Source: Sphaerisporangium sp040649355 (GTDB taxonomy: Bacteria; Actinomycetota; Actinomycetes; Streptosporangiales; Streptosporangiaceae). Taken from it: 64,000 nt of DNA. The stretch spans positions 1-64,000 of the forward strand of contig NZ_JBICTU010000019.1 in NCBI RefSeq assembly GCF_043197795.1. Reading direction: 5' to 3'. Positions within the stretch are counted from its first letter, which is position 1, and each line of letters opens with the position of its first letter. The position numbers and the translations under genes were made by a program. Below are positions 38,674 to 47,344 of this stretch, in pieces. The notes below the pieces were generated by a model, which saw only the letters and a list, made by a program, of their open reading frames with translations, was not told the DNA's origin and made no database searches.

Positions 38674-40650
38674 TCAGATGGTCGGTGCGTTGTGCGTGGG
38701 GGGTCGTCGCGGAGCACTGGAGCGGGTGTCGGACCAGGCCTCCCAGAGGGCGGCGTAGATTCCTCCCGCCGCCCGCAGTTCGTCGTGGCCACCGCTCTCC
38801 ACGATCCGGCCGCCGTCCATGACGACGACGCGGTCGGCGGTCGCGGCCTGGGTGAGGCGGTGGGCCACGACCAGGGCGGTACGGCCCTCGATCGCCCGCA
38901 GGGTGGCCCGCTCCAGGGTGCGCGCCCCGGTGCTGCCCGCCTCGGCCGTGGCCTCGTCGAGCACGGCGATCGGCGGGTCGGCGAGGATCAGCCGCGCGAG
39001 GGCGAGTTGCTGCGTCTGCGTGGCGGTGAGGCGGTGGCCGCCTTCGCCGACGACCGTCAGCAGGCCGTCCGGCAGCGCTTCCACCCAGGTCAGGGCGTCC
39101 ACACGGGTCAGTGCCCCGCGCAGGTCCTCGTCGGTGGCGTCCGGCCGGGCGAGCCGCAGGTCGTCGGCGAGCGGCCCGGCGAAGACATGCACCTCCTGGG
39201 TGACCAGCGCGACCGCCGGGCCCCTCCCCTCCCGCTCGGGGACGGCCAGCCGTACGGAACCGGTGGTGGGGTGGTGGATGCCGGCGATGAGCTTGGCGAG
39301 CGTGGTCTTGCCCGCCCCGCTGGCGCCGACCAGCGCGACGCGCTCACCGGGACCGAGCACGAGGTCCACCTCGCGCAGCACGGGCCGCCCGGTTTCGTAC
39401 GCGTGCCCGACCCCGCTCACCGTCACGAGCGGCTCACCCCGATCCGCCAGGGCGGCGGTAGCCGGTGACCGGTCGTCCGGCTCATCCGCCCTCGCCTCAA
39501 GCGCCCGCTCCGGGCTCTCAGGGTGCTCCGCCTGCTCTGGGCTCTCAGGGTGCTCTGGCCGCTCCGTCGAGGGGGCTTCGGCGACGCCGACCAGGCGGGC
39601 GAGGCCCGCGGCGGCCGACTGGGCGTCGTCCAGCAGGACGAGCGCGGAGTTGATCGGCGTGAACAGGCTGTGGAAGTACAGTGCCGCGGCGGTCGCGGTG
39701 CCGATGGACGTGGACCCGCTGCGAACCAGCAGGAATCCGACGATCAGCACCGCCGCCAGACCGGTGTACTCCGCCAGGTGCAGGCGGCTGTAGAACCGCA
39801 GCACCAGCCGCACCCCGCGCATCGTCAGCTCGACCGCCGACCAGGACCGCCGGGTCACCCGCTCGGTGTGGTCGGCTTCCAGCCGGAACGCGCGCACGGT
39901 GGAGGCGCCGCCGATGCTGTCCAGCAGTTGCTGCTGCTGGGCGCCACTGGCGACGCGCTGCCTGGCGTACAGCGGCACGGCGTTGCGCACGTACCAGCGC
40001 GCGGTGTGCGCCTGGATCGGCACCGCCAGCAGGGCCGCGAGCAGGAAGCGCCAGTCGAGCACGGCCAGCGCGCCGAGCGTGAGCACGATGGCCAGCACTG
40101 AGCGGGCCAGCTCGGGAAGGGCCGTCCGCACCGCCTCGGCCACCTGCGAGACATCCCCGGTCACCCGGGAGGTGAGGTCGCCCGAGCCGGCTCTCTCCAC
40201 CTGCTCCAGGGGCAGCTTCAGGGCGCGTTCGATGAACCGCTCGCGCAGCCGGGCGAGCACGGTCTCCCCGAGCCGGGATATCAGCGAGAGCCCGAGCGTG
40301 GTGCTGACTCCCTGCGCCACCGCGACGAGCACCAGCAGCGTCGCGGGCAGGGTGAGGGTCTCGGCCGGGCGCCGGTCCGCGACGAGGTCGACGATGTGTC
40401 CCAGCAGCGGCTGCGTGAGCAGGCCGACGGCGGTCGCGGCGACCATCACCGCGAACCCGCCGAGCGCCAGGCCCCGGTGCGGTCGCACCAGGTCCCGTAC
40501 GGCGGCCCAGGTGCGGCCCGCACCGGCCGTGGGCAGCAGCACCCGCACCCCCTCCTCCGGGGTGCCGGGCGCGGGCGGAACCGGTGTCCGGCGATCCTGC
40601 GCGGTGCTCACGCCGGTACCGCCGTCCGGGAGGTCCTGTGCGGTGCTCAT
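38674..40650 (-). CDS. ABC exporter half (canonical Walker motifs, degenerate signature)
   Basis: A 658-residue six-helix membrane domain fused to an ATPase domain, of the type that exports siderophores (IrtA/B-like arrangement, proposed by context). Walker A GASGAGKTT and Walker B IAVLDEATAE are intact. The signature motif is LTATQTQQ instead of LSGGQ. A repeat-rich linker (PEHPESPEQ twice) lies between the domains. Its start overlaps the stop of the partner exporter gene by 4 bp. The pair probably works as a heterodimer with one functional ATP site. Confidence 0.9.
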   Translation of the reverse strand: MSTAQDLPDGGTGVSTAQDRRTPVPPAPGTPEEGVRVLLPTAGAGRTWAAVRDLVRPHRGLALGGFAVMVAATAVGLLTQPLLGHIVDLVADRRPAETLTLPATLLVLVAVAQGVSTTLGLSLISRLGETVLARLRERFIERALKLPLEQVERAGSGDLTSRVTGDVSQVAEAVRTALPELARSVLAIVLTLGALAVLDWRFLLAALLAVPIQAHTARWYVRNAVPLYARQRVASGAQQQQLLDSIGGASTVRAFRLEADHTERVTRRSWSAVELTMRGVRLVLRFYSRLHLAEYTGLAAVLIVGFLLVRSGSTSIGTATAAALYFHSLFTPINSALVLLDDAQSAAAGLARLVGVAEAPSTERPEHPESPEQAEHPESPERALEARADEPDDRSPATAALADRGEPLVTVSGVGHAYETGRPVLREVDLVLGPGERVALVGASGAGKTTLAKLIAGIHHPTTGSVRLAVPEREGRGPAVALVTQEVHVFAGPLADDLRLARPDATDEDLRGALTRVDALTWVEALPDGLLTVVGEGGHRLTATQTQQLALARLILADPPIAVLDEATAEAGSTGARTLERATLRAIEGRTALVVAHRLTQAATADRVVVMDGGRIVESGGHDELRAAGGIYAALWEAWSDTRSSAPRRPPTHNAPTI

Positions 40651-42425
40651 GCCAGCACCGCCGTCCGGTAGGCGGCGTGGCGTCGGACCAGGTCGGCGTG
40701 CGGGGCCGTGTCGGTGGCCCGGCCGTCGTGCAGCAGGACCACACGGTCGGCCACCGCGAGCAGCGCGGGGCTGGTGGTGACGAGGATCGTCGTGCGGCCC
40801 CGGCGGAACTCGCGGATGCCGGTCGCGATGCGCGCCTCGGTGACCGCGTCGACCGCGGTGGTCGGGTCATGGACCACCAGCACGGGCCGGTCGGCGGCCA
40901 GGGCGCGGGCGAGGGCCACACGCTGCCGCTGCCCGCCGGAGAGCGAGCGCCCGCGTTCACTCACCGCCGTGTCGCCACCGCGCGGCAGCGCGCGGACGAT
41001 CTCGTCCACACCGGCCGCCGCCATGGCACGGGCGATCTCGTCCGCACCGGCAGCCGCCATGGTGCGGGGGATATGGTCCGCGCCCGCCGCCGTCGGGTGG
41101 GCGGTCTCGGCAGTGCCGGCCGCATCGGGGGCGGCGTCGTCCGGGGTCGTGGCGGTGACGTTGTCGTGGAGGGTGCCTTCGAACAGGTCCGCGTCGTGCT
41201 CGGCGACCAGGATCGCCATGCGGATGTCGGCCGGGTCCAGGTCGCGCAGCGGCACGCCGTCCAGCTCGACCACTCCTTCGTCGGGATCGGCCTGACGGCT
41301 GAGGCAGCGCAGCAGCGCCGTCGCGTCCGCCGGATCGGTCGCGGCCACGCCGAGCACCTCGCCGGGCGCGACGTCCATGTCCACCTGGCGCAGCCCCCCG
41401 TGGCTGACCCCGCGCAGCCGTACCGCACCCCGTACGGGCCGGGCCGGCCGCGCGCCGCCGGAGGGCACGGCAGGCGGCGCGGCCAGGACCTCGGCGATGC
41501 GCCCCGCCGACGCCCGGCCCTGGGCGAGGTCGGCGTTGACCCAGGAGAACACCTCCAGCGGGCCCAGCAGGAACAGCGCGAGGCCGACCGCCGAGACGAG
41601 CTGGCCGAGGCTGATGTCGCCCTGGGCGGCGAGCCGCCCGCCTACCAGCGCGACGACGGCGATGAAGCCCCCGGTCAGGGCGAGCACCATGCCGCTCTGC
41701 CACGCCTCCGCCCGGGCGGCTCGCAGCGTGGCCACCAGCGAGTCGCGGCTGGTCCGCCGGTAGCGGGCCACGGCCGCCGGCTCCGCGCCGATGCCCTTGA
41801 GCACGCGCAGCCCGGCGACCAGGTCGGTGGCGACACCGGAGGCGTGGGCGGCGCGCTCCTGCTCGGCCTCGCTGCGACGCTCCAGGGGCTTGCTGAGCAG
41901 GTGCCCGAGCAGGAGCAGCACGGGAGTCCCGAGCAGGACCATCAGGCCGAGCGGCACCGAGGTCCGCAACAGCACCACGGCGCCGACGAGGACTCCCACC
42001 AGCGCCGATATCCCGGTCATCAGCGCCATGTTGACGACGCCGACACGCTTGGCGTCCTCGGTGGCGATGGTGGCCAGGGTGCCGGGCAGCCTGCCGTTCT
42101 CCGCTCCGCCGCCGGGGTCCAGGACGCGCCGTACGAGCTCGACGCGCAGCACATGGGCGGCCCGCTCGGCGGCCCGTTCCCCGGCTCGGGCGCCGAAACG
42201 GAAGCTGAACGACAGCCCCACGTAGACGACGGCGAGGACCGCGAGCCAGCGCAGCAGCGCCCCCGCGTCGCCCTCGGAGACGGCCTGGTCGATCACGACG
42301 CCGATCAGGACGGGGACCAGCGCCTCACCGGCCTGGTGCCCGGCTCCGAGAACGGAACCGAGCGTGACATCCCGCCGCTGGCCTCGGATGGCACGTCGCA
42401 GAACTTCTCGCCCCGACGCACCCAT
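40647..42425 (-). CDS. ABC exporter half (degenerate Walker motifs, canonical signature)
   Basis: A 592-residue membrane-plus-ATPase protein. Its Walker A region reads GVAATDPADATALL and lacks the essential Gly-Lys, and Walker B reads LVVHDPTT with Pro for the catalytic Glu, while the signature LSGGQRQRVALARAL is perfect. This is complementary to the partner gene. The start at 42425 follows AAGGAG at ideal spacing. It is the first gene of an iron-box-controlled operon (exporter, exporter, binding lipoprotein). Confidence 0.9.
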   Translation of the reverse strand: MGASGREVLRRAIRGQRRDVTLGSVLGAGHQAGEALVPVLIGVVIDQAVSEGDAGALLRWLAVLAVVYVGLSFSFRFGARAGERAAERAAHVLRVELVRRVLDPGGGAENGRLPGTLATIATEDAKRVGVVNMALMTGISALVGVLVGAVVLLRTSVPLGLMVLLGTPVLLLLGHLLSKPLERRSEAEQERAAHASGVATDLVAGLRVLKGIGAEPAAVARYRRTSRDSLVATLRAARAEAWQSGMVLALTGGFIAVVALVGGRLAAQGDISLGQLVSAVGLALFLLGPLEVFSWVNADLAQGRASAGRIAEVLAAPPAVPSGGARPARPVRGAVRLRGVSHGGLRQVDMDVAPGEVLGVAATDPADATALLRCLSRQADPDEGVVELDGVPLRDLDPADIRMAILVAEHDADLFEGTLHDNVTATTPDDAAPDAAGTAETAHPTAAGADHIPRTMAAAGADEIARAMAAAGVDEIVRALPRGGDTAVSERGRSLSGGQRQRVALARALAADRPVLVVHDPTTAVDAVTEARIATGIREFRRGRTTILVTTSPALLAVADRVVLLHDGRATDTAPHADLVRRHAAYRTAVLA

Positions 42426-42456
42426 CCGCACTCCTTCGGAACATCCGGCCAAGAAC

Positions 42457-42475
42457 TTAGGTAAGGCTAGCCTAC
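42457..42475 (-). promoter_or_regulatory. Iron box of the exporter operon
   Basis: TTAGGTAAGGCTAGCCTAC matches the IdeR/DmdR consensus well and lies 32 bp before the first exporter start. Bases 42476-42645 hold nothing else I can identify. Confidence 0.87.
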
Positions 42476-42645
42476 ATTCATGGCCGTGAACCACCCCTGA
42501 TGTCCCGGCTAGTGCGGAGAAGGCCTAGAGTGCTCACCCCCTTGTGGCTTGGTGACGGCTCTGGTGATGGCTTTGGTGGCGCGCCGCTGCCGACCCGGCG
42601 GCGGAGCCGCCGTCGAGGGCCCCCGCGAGATCGGACGCCCGGCCG

Positions 42646-43032
42646 CTAGGCGAAGGAGGAGGGGTCGAAGTCTTCGGGGCCGAAGACCTGGCGGATCTCG
42701 GACTCGCCCTCCCAGCCGGGCCAGTTGTCCCGGTGGATCTCCATGAAGCGCGTCGCCGCCTCGACCGCCTCCTGCTTCGAGGCCACCTCCACCATCGCGT
42801 AGCTGGCGATCAGTTCCTTGGACTCGGTGAAGGGGCCGTCGGTCACGGTCAGCTTCCCTCCGGTCAGCCGGACCCGCGTGCCCATCGCGCTCGGGGCGAG
42901 GCCCCCGGTGTCGAGCAGCGTTCCCGCCTTGGCCGACTCCTCGCCGTACGCGGCGATGGCGTCCATGAGTTCCTTGGGGGGCGCGCCCAGCGGCGGGTTC
43001 TCTTCGGTCTTGAGGAGCAGCATGAATCGCAT
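42646..43032 (-). CDS. YCII-family (DGPF domain) protein
   Basis: A 128-residue protein starting MRFMLLLKTEENP, with the conserved DGPFTESKELIASYAMVEV and an alpha-beta ferredoxin-like pattern. The DGPF/YCII family is widespread in actinobacteria, often near ECF sigma factors, and has no firmly known reaction. The start at 43032 follows GGGAG. It has no iron box and marks the right edge of the siderophore locus. Confidence 0.9.
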   Translation of the reverse strand: MRFMLLLKTEENPPLGAPPKELMDAIAAYGEESAKAGTLLDTGGLAPSAMGTRVRLTGGKLTVTDGPFTESKELIASYAMVEVASKQEAVEAATRFMEIHRDNWPGWEGESEIRQVFGPEDFDPSSFA

Positions 43033-43157
43033 CGTCGTTCTCCCTGTCGGCCGGGGTCCGGCATGGTGCCTTCTGACCCGTTCAACCTGCTTTCTACCTG
43101 TGCGTCGACCGGGGGAGCGCCGGATCGACAGGCCGGGAGAAATTCTTTGCCTCGGAT

Positions 43158-43616
43158 TCACCGGCTCCGGCGGACGAGCGTGACGATGCCCGTCAGGCCG
43201 AGCAGCGCGGCGGCCGGAGGGCCGATGACCCACATGGGCCAGAAGTACACCAAGGTGCCGTCGGACACGCTGACCAGGACCCAGACCGTCAGGTTGATCA
43301 TCACCTTGATGAACCAGATCGTCCAGAGCACCCTGAGCCAACGCGGCACGGTGGCCTCGGCCGCGGACGCGCCGGGCACGGCCTGTGGCGCCGGATGAGG
43401 AGCCTGGGGCGCCGCGGGCGCCACGCCGGGCGCCGAGGCCGGCAGGTCGGCGAACAGGTCGGCGAGGTCGCCGTAGGTCACCGACTGGTAGGCACGCCCC
43501 AGCCGGTCGTCGTACTCCTGCAGGTTGAGGCGGCCCTCGGTCACCGCCGTGCCGAGCCGCTCGGCGGCGGCCTCGCGATCACTGTCCGAAACCCGCACGT
43601 CGCGCCGCTCGTCCAT
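43158..43616 (-). CDS. DUF1707 and two-TM-domain membrane protein
   Basis: A 152-residue protein. The N-terminal ~55 residues are a DUF1707 domain (RVSDSDREAAAERLGTAVTEG...LNLQEYDDRLGRAYQSVTYGDL), followed by a Pro/Ala linker and two hydrophobic segments (about 93-115 and 122-146). DUF1707 proteins are actinobacterial, membrane or envelope associated, and of unknown function. Confidence 0.88.
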   Translation of the reverse strand: MDERRDVRVSDSDREAAAERLGTAVTEGRLNLQEYDDRLGRAYQSVTYGDLADLFADLPASAPGVAPAAPQAPHPAPQAVPGASAAEATVPRWLRVLWTIWFIKVMINLTVWVLVSVSDGTLVYFWPMWVIGPPAAALLGLTGIVTLVRRSR

Positions 43617-43690
43617 CCTCTGCCTTCTCCCGGTTCCAGGGGGTCACGACCCGCGCCTCGCCGACGCGGGCCCAGGTCGACGTACTCGGT

Positions 43691-44377
43691 TCACGACACC
43701 GGCTCGCGCCGTTCGTCGGTCTCCTGCGCGACGAGGCGGTCGATGCCGGCCTTCTCGTCTGGCTGGGTGTTGCGGTCGGCGAGACGACGCTCGGCCAGCA
43801 CGCCCAGGTACGGCCGGGCGGCCTCGCGGTCGGTGCTTTCGAGGAACGCCGCGAGCATCTGGTCGCGCCCGGCCTGCTCCGCCGGACCGGTCACCGGCGC
43901 GGTCGCCATGGCGAGCCACGTGCAGGCCACGTCGGCGCCGGGCGCGCCCCTGCCGGCGTTCGCCCAGTCGATGACCTTCGGGCCGTCGTCGGTGACGAGC
44001 ACGTTGAGCGGGTGGAGGTCCAGGTGGAGCAGGCTGTTCCCCGGGCATCCCCCCGCCGCCGGGAGCCAGCCCGGCGCTCGTACGGCCGCGAGCCGGCGAA
44101 GGAGGCCGGCCAGGAGCCGGCCGTGGTCCTCCATGCGGCACGGGTTCGCCAGCCCGTCTCGCATCAGGTTCGCCCCCTCGACCCGCTCCATGAGGATGTC
44201 GGGGCCCTCGGCGTCGAAGACCTCGGGCGCGGGGAATCCGTGCCTCCGGGCGTGGCGCATGACCGACGCCTCCCGCTCCAGGTTGCGACCGTCGCGGGCA
44301 CGCCGGACCACCTTGCCTGGTCCGGCCTCGAAGATGTGACAGTCGCGTCCGGACGCGATGAGCGATCCCACCTGCAT
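43691..44377 (-). CDS. Aminoglycoside phosphotransferase-fold kinase
   Basis: A 228-residue protein of the APH/choline-kinase fold. It shows the catalytic loop LLHLDLHPLNVLV (Asp as base, Asn for metal) and the metal-binding VIDWANAGRG, plus ILMERVEG in the hinge. The glycine-rich loop is minimal. The substrate is unknown; it may be a small-molecule kinase rather than a resistance enzyme. Bases 44378-44572 between it and the LAL gene contain no feature I can name. Confidence 0.82.
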   Translation of the reverse strand: MQVGSLIASGRDCHIFEAGPGKVVRRARDGRNLEREASVMRHARRHGFPAPEVFDAEGPDILMERVEGANLMRDGLANPCRMEDHGRLLAGLLRRLAAVRAPGWLPAAGGCPGNSLLHLDLHPLNVLVTDDGPKVIDWANAGRGAPGADVACTWLAMATAPVTGPAEQAGRDQMLAAFLESTDREAARPYLGVLAERRLADRNTQPDEKAGIDRLVAQETDERREPVS

Positions 44378-44572
44378 ATCGTCAGATTAGGATGGAAAGG
44401 TAGGTAATACCAGGTATCTGACCGCCGCCCCGATGGCAACAAGTTACGGGGATCAGGTGCCACCGCATGCCCAGCCTCCATCCATCCAAATTTCCGCCAA
44501 TCTCGCAACAAACCGCATAAACCATAGTCAATACGGTATTAACTGTCGCATTTCACGTGACTGCCCGAAGAA

Positions 44573-47344
44573 TCAGTTGAATGCGTGGTTCGTCGCTTCG
44601 GGCGCCTGAGCCGGGTGGGTGTCCGCGAGCCGCGCCGGAAGCTCGGTTCTGCGGGTGACATTGAGCTTGCGATAGATCCGTGTGAGGTGCTGTTCCACGG
44701 TGCTCATCGTGATGAACAGCTTCCGCGAAATCTCCCGGTTGGTGTATCCCTCCGCCGCCAGCGCCGCCACGCGCCGCTCGGCGTCGCTCATGATCGCCGT
44801 CACTCCCGTGGAGCCGGTGGCGGACCGTTCGTCCTCGTCGTCGCGCGACAGGGCCCGGATGAGGGGCTCGGCACGGCACTCCTGGGCGAGCACCCGGGTG
44901 CGCCGTCCGAACATCTCCGCCTGCCGGTGCTCCCCGCTCGCCTGGTAGGCCTCGGTGAGGTCGAAGAGCGTACGGGCCAGCTGGTACCGGTCACCGCCGG
45001 ACTGGAGGAGGTCGGCGGACCTGCGGAGCAGCGCGGCGCGGTGCCGCACCTCGCTCACCGAGGCCAGCAGGCGCATCGCCATGCCGTGCGCCCGCTTGGA
45101 CCGCGCGTCGCACCGTGCGAGCTGGTCGTTGATCAGGTCGAGCGCCTCGCCGGGCTCCCCGAGGCGGATCAGGGCCTCGGCGGCGTCCGTGCGCCAGGCG
45201 ATGAACCCCGGCACGTCCAGCTTCCACCTGCCCATGAGCTCGCCGCAGAGCCGGAAGTCCCGCAGCGCCTGGCTGGGCTGGTCAGCCAGGAGGTTGAACC
45301 GGCCCTTCGCGTGCAGGTACTGCAGGCCGTACCTGGTCTCCAGCATCGACTCGGGCACCGGCTGGTTGAAGTGCTGGAGGTACTCGTCCAGCTTGCCCAT
45401 GGCGGCCCCGGCGAGCAGCAGGCTGCCCAGCGGCCCGCCGACGGTCGCCCCCCAGCCGGCGGCCGGGATGATCTCCAGAGCCCTCTGGGCGTCCTGTGCC
45501 GCGCCCGCCAGGTCGCCCCTGCGCAGGCCGATCTCCGCCCGGATGGCGGACAGCCGGGCCTGGCGGCTCGGCGCGTGGCGGGACGCCGCCTCGTCGATGA
45601 ACGCGTCGCACCAGGGCGCTGCCCTGCCGGGCAGGTCGGCGTAGGTCAGCGCCAGCAGCGCGGTCTCCACCGTGTCCAGGGTCATCTCGTCCAGGCGGGA
45701 ACCGCGCAGGATGAGCTCGGCCGTCGCCACGGTGTCCTCGCGCGGGCCCTCGGACATCACGCTCGCCAGCGCGCCCGCCGCCTCCATGCGGCGGCCGACC
45801 CTGAGGGACGAGGCCGCGGCGATCGTCTGCTCCCTGCCGACCTCCGGCAGATGCGTCAGGAACGACGGGTACAGGGTCCTGAACCACGGGCGCGCCGCGG
45901 CCAGCTCCGCCGCGCTCTCCTGGTCCAGCCTTTCCCGCTCCTTCAGGTGGGCGAGGACGTCCTTGGCGTCGTCGGTGTGGCCGTGCCACAGCAGGGCCTT
46001 GGCGAGCACCACCGCGTCCCCGCCGCCGAGGTAGCCCTTGTGCAGGGCGTCGGTCAGCTCCGCGAGGTGCCCCGCGGGCGCGCTGGGGTTGATCCGCCAC
46101 TCCGCCCGTACCAGCGCGGTGGCGATCCTCGCGCGCCGCCGCTCGTCGCCGCAGGCCCGCCAGGCGAGCTTGAGGTACTCGATCGCCGACTCCACGCCGT
46201 CGTCGCGCAGCGCCTGCCGCGCCGCCTCCTCAAGGACCGACAGGGCCCAGGCGTCCGCGGCGTGGCTCGCGTGCAGCAGATGCTCGGCCACCACGGCGGG
46301 GGGAGCCCCCTCTTCGTACGTCAGCTCCGCGGCCCGGCGGTGAAGGCCGATGCGCTCGGAGGCTTCCAGCTCGGCCAGGACGGCGGACCGGGCGATCTCG
46401 TGACGGAAGTGGCTCTCCTCCAGCACGCCGGCGTCGTCCAGCGCCTGGATCGAGGTGGAGACGGCCACCTTGCTCTCGCCGAGCAACGGGCCCACCGAGG
46501 AGGGGTCGCCCAGGACCGCGAGCCCCCTGGCGACGAGCGACACGCGCCGGTCGGCGCGGCGCAGATAGGCCACGATGGCCTCGCCGTACCTCTGGCCGGG
46601 GGAGCCGGTGGCCTGGAGATCGTCCAGGAGCGCGTCCACCAGCAGCCGGTTTCCGCCGCTCAACGCGTGGCACTCGGCCGCGAACCGCCTCGCCGCCTCG
46701 GCGCCCGCCCTGTCGGCCACCCTCTCCTCCACACCCGCGAGGCTCAGGTGGGTGAGACGGACCGGACGGCAGTGCGGCTGCCGCAGCACCTCGGTGTGGA
46801 AGAGCGACTGGAGGTGCGGGCTCGGGTCCGGCGCGCTGAACACGAGCATGACGTCCGCGAACTTCACCCGCCGCGCGAGGTAGGCGAGGCACAGCTGCGA
46901 CGCGCGGTCGGCGTAGTGAACGTCGTCCACGGCGATCACCAGGGGACAGCGCTCGGACAGCTCCAGCAGCACCGTGCAGAGCGCGTCGACGATCTGCACG
47001 TCCACGTGCTCGATGGACTCGGCCCGCGGGTCGTTGGACAGCTGCGAGCGCGCTCCCTCGTGCAGCAGGCTCAGGGTCGCCGCGCGCTGCTCTTCGGTCA
47101 GCGGCGCCCCGTGGACGAGCTGGGACAGCACCCCGAGCGGGAGCCCGCTCTCGGCGCGGGAGCCCGTCGCGGCGAGGGGCAGGGCGCCGTGGTCGAACGC
47201 CCGCTCGGTGAAGGAGTACAGCAGCTCGCTCTTGCCGGTCGCGATCGCCCCCGTCACCATCGCGATCCTCCCCTTGCCCGCCACCACCTCGGTCAGCAGG
47301 TCCCGCAAGGAGGTCATGGCCCTCCGTTGGTCGTCTACGGCCAT
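44573..47344 (-). CDS. LAL-type (large ATP-binding LuxR family) regulator
   Basis: A 923-residue transcription activator. N-terminal ATPase domain with Walker A GAIATGKSE (32-40) and Walker B-like PLVIAVDDVHYAD, a long helical TPR-like middle, and a C-terminal LuxR/NarL helix-turn-helix with LAAEGYTNREISRKLFITM and STVEQHLTRIYRKLNV. LALs are usually pathway-specific activators of antibiotic clusters. Its start lies 10 bp inside the end of leuA, so the two are translationally coupled. It probably controls the second cluster. Confidence 0.93.
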   Translation of the reverse strand: MAVDDQRRAMTSLRDLLTEVVAGKGRIAMVTGAIATGKSELLYSFTERAFDHGALPLAATGSRAESGLPLGVLSQLVHGAPLTEEQRAATLSLLHEGARSQLSNDPRAESIEHVDVQIVDALCTVLLELSERCPLVIAVDDVHYADRASQLCLAYLARRVKFADVMLVFSAPDPSPHLQSLFHTEVLRQPHCRPVRLTHLSLAGVEERVADRAGAEAARRFAAECHALSGGNRLLVDALLDDLQATGSPGQRYGEAIVAYLRRADRRVSLVARGLAVLGDPSSVGPLLGESKVAVSTSIQALDDAGVLEESHFRHEIARSAVLAELEASERIGLHRRAAELTYEEGAPPAVVAEHLLHASHAADAWALSVLEEAARQALRDDGVESAIEYLKLAWRACGDERRRARIATALVRAEWRINPSAPAGHLAELTDALHKGYLGGGDAVVLAKALLWHGHTDDAKDVLAHLKERERLDQESAAELAAARPWFRTLYPSFLTHLPEVGREQTIAAASSLRVGRRMEAAGALASVMSEGPREDTVATAELILRGSRLDEMTLDTVETALLALTYADLPGRAAPWCDAFIDEAASRHAPSRQARLSAIRAEIGLRRGDLAGAAQDAQRALEIIPAAGWGATVGGPLGSLLLAGAAMGKLDEYLQHFNQPVPESMLETRYGLQYLHAKGRFNLLADQPSQALRDFRLCGELMGRWKLDVPGFIAWRTDAAEALIRLGEPGEALDLINDQLARCDARSKRAHGMAMRLLASVSEVRHRAALLRRSADLLQSGGDRYQLARTLFDLTEAYQASGEHRQAEMFGRRTRVLAQECRAEPLIRALSRDDEDERSATGSTGVTAIMSDAERRVAALAAEGYTNREISRKLFITMSTVEQHLTRIYRKLNVTRRTELPARLADTHPAQAPEATNHAFN

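Noticed and set aside
43691..44377. Aminoglycoside resistance gene as self-protection for the second cluster
   Set aside because: The kinase fold is clear but substrate loops are not diagnostic, it is outside the cluster's coupled genes, and no aminoglycoside pathway is present.
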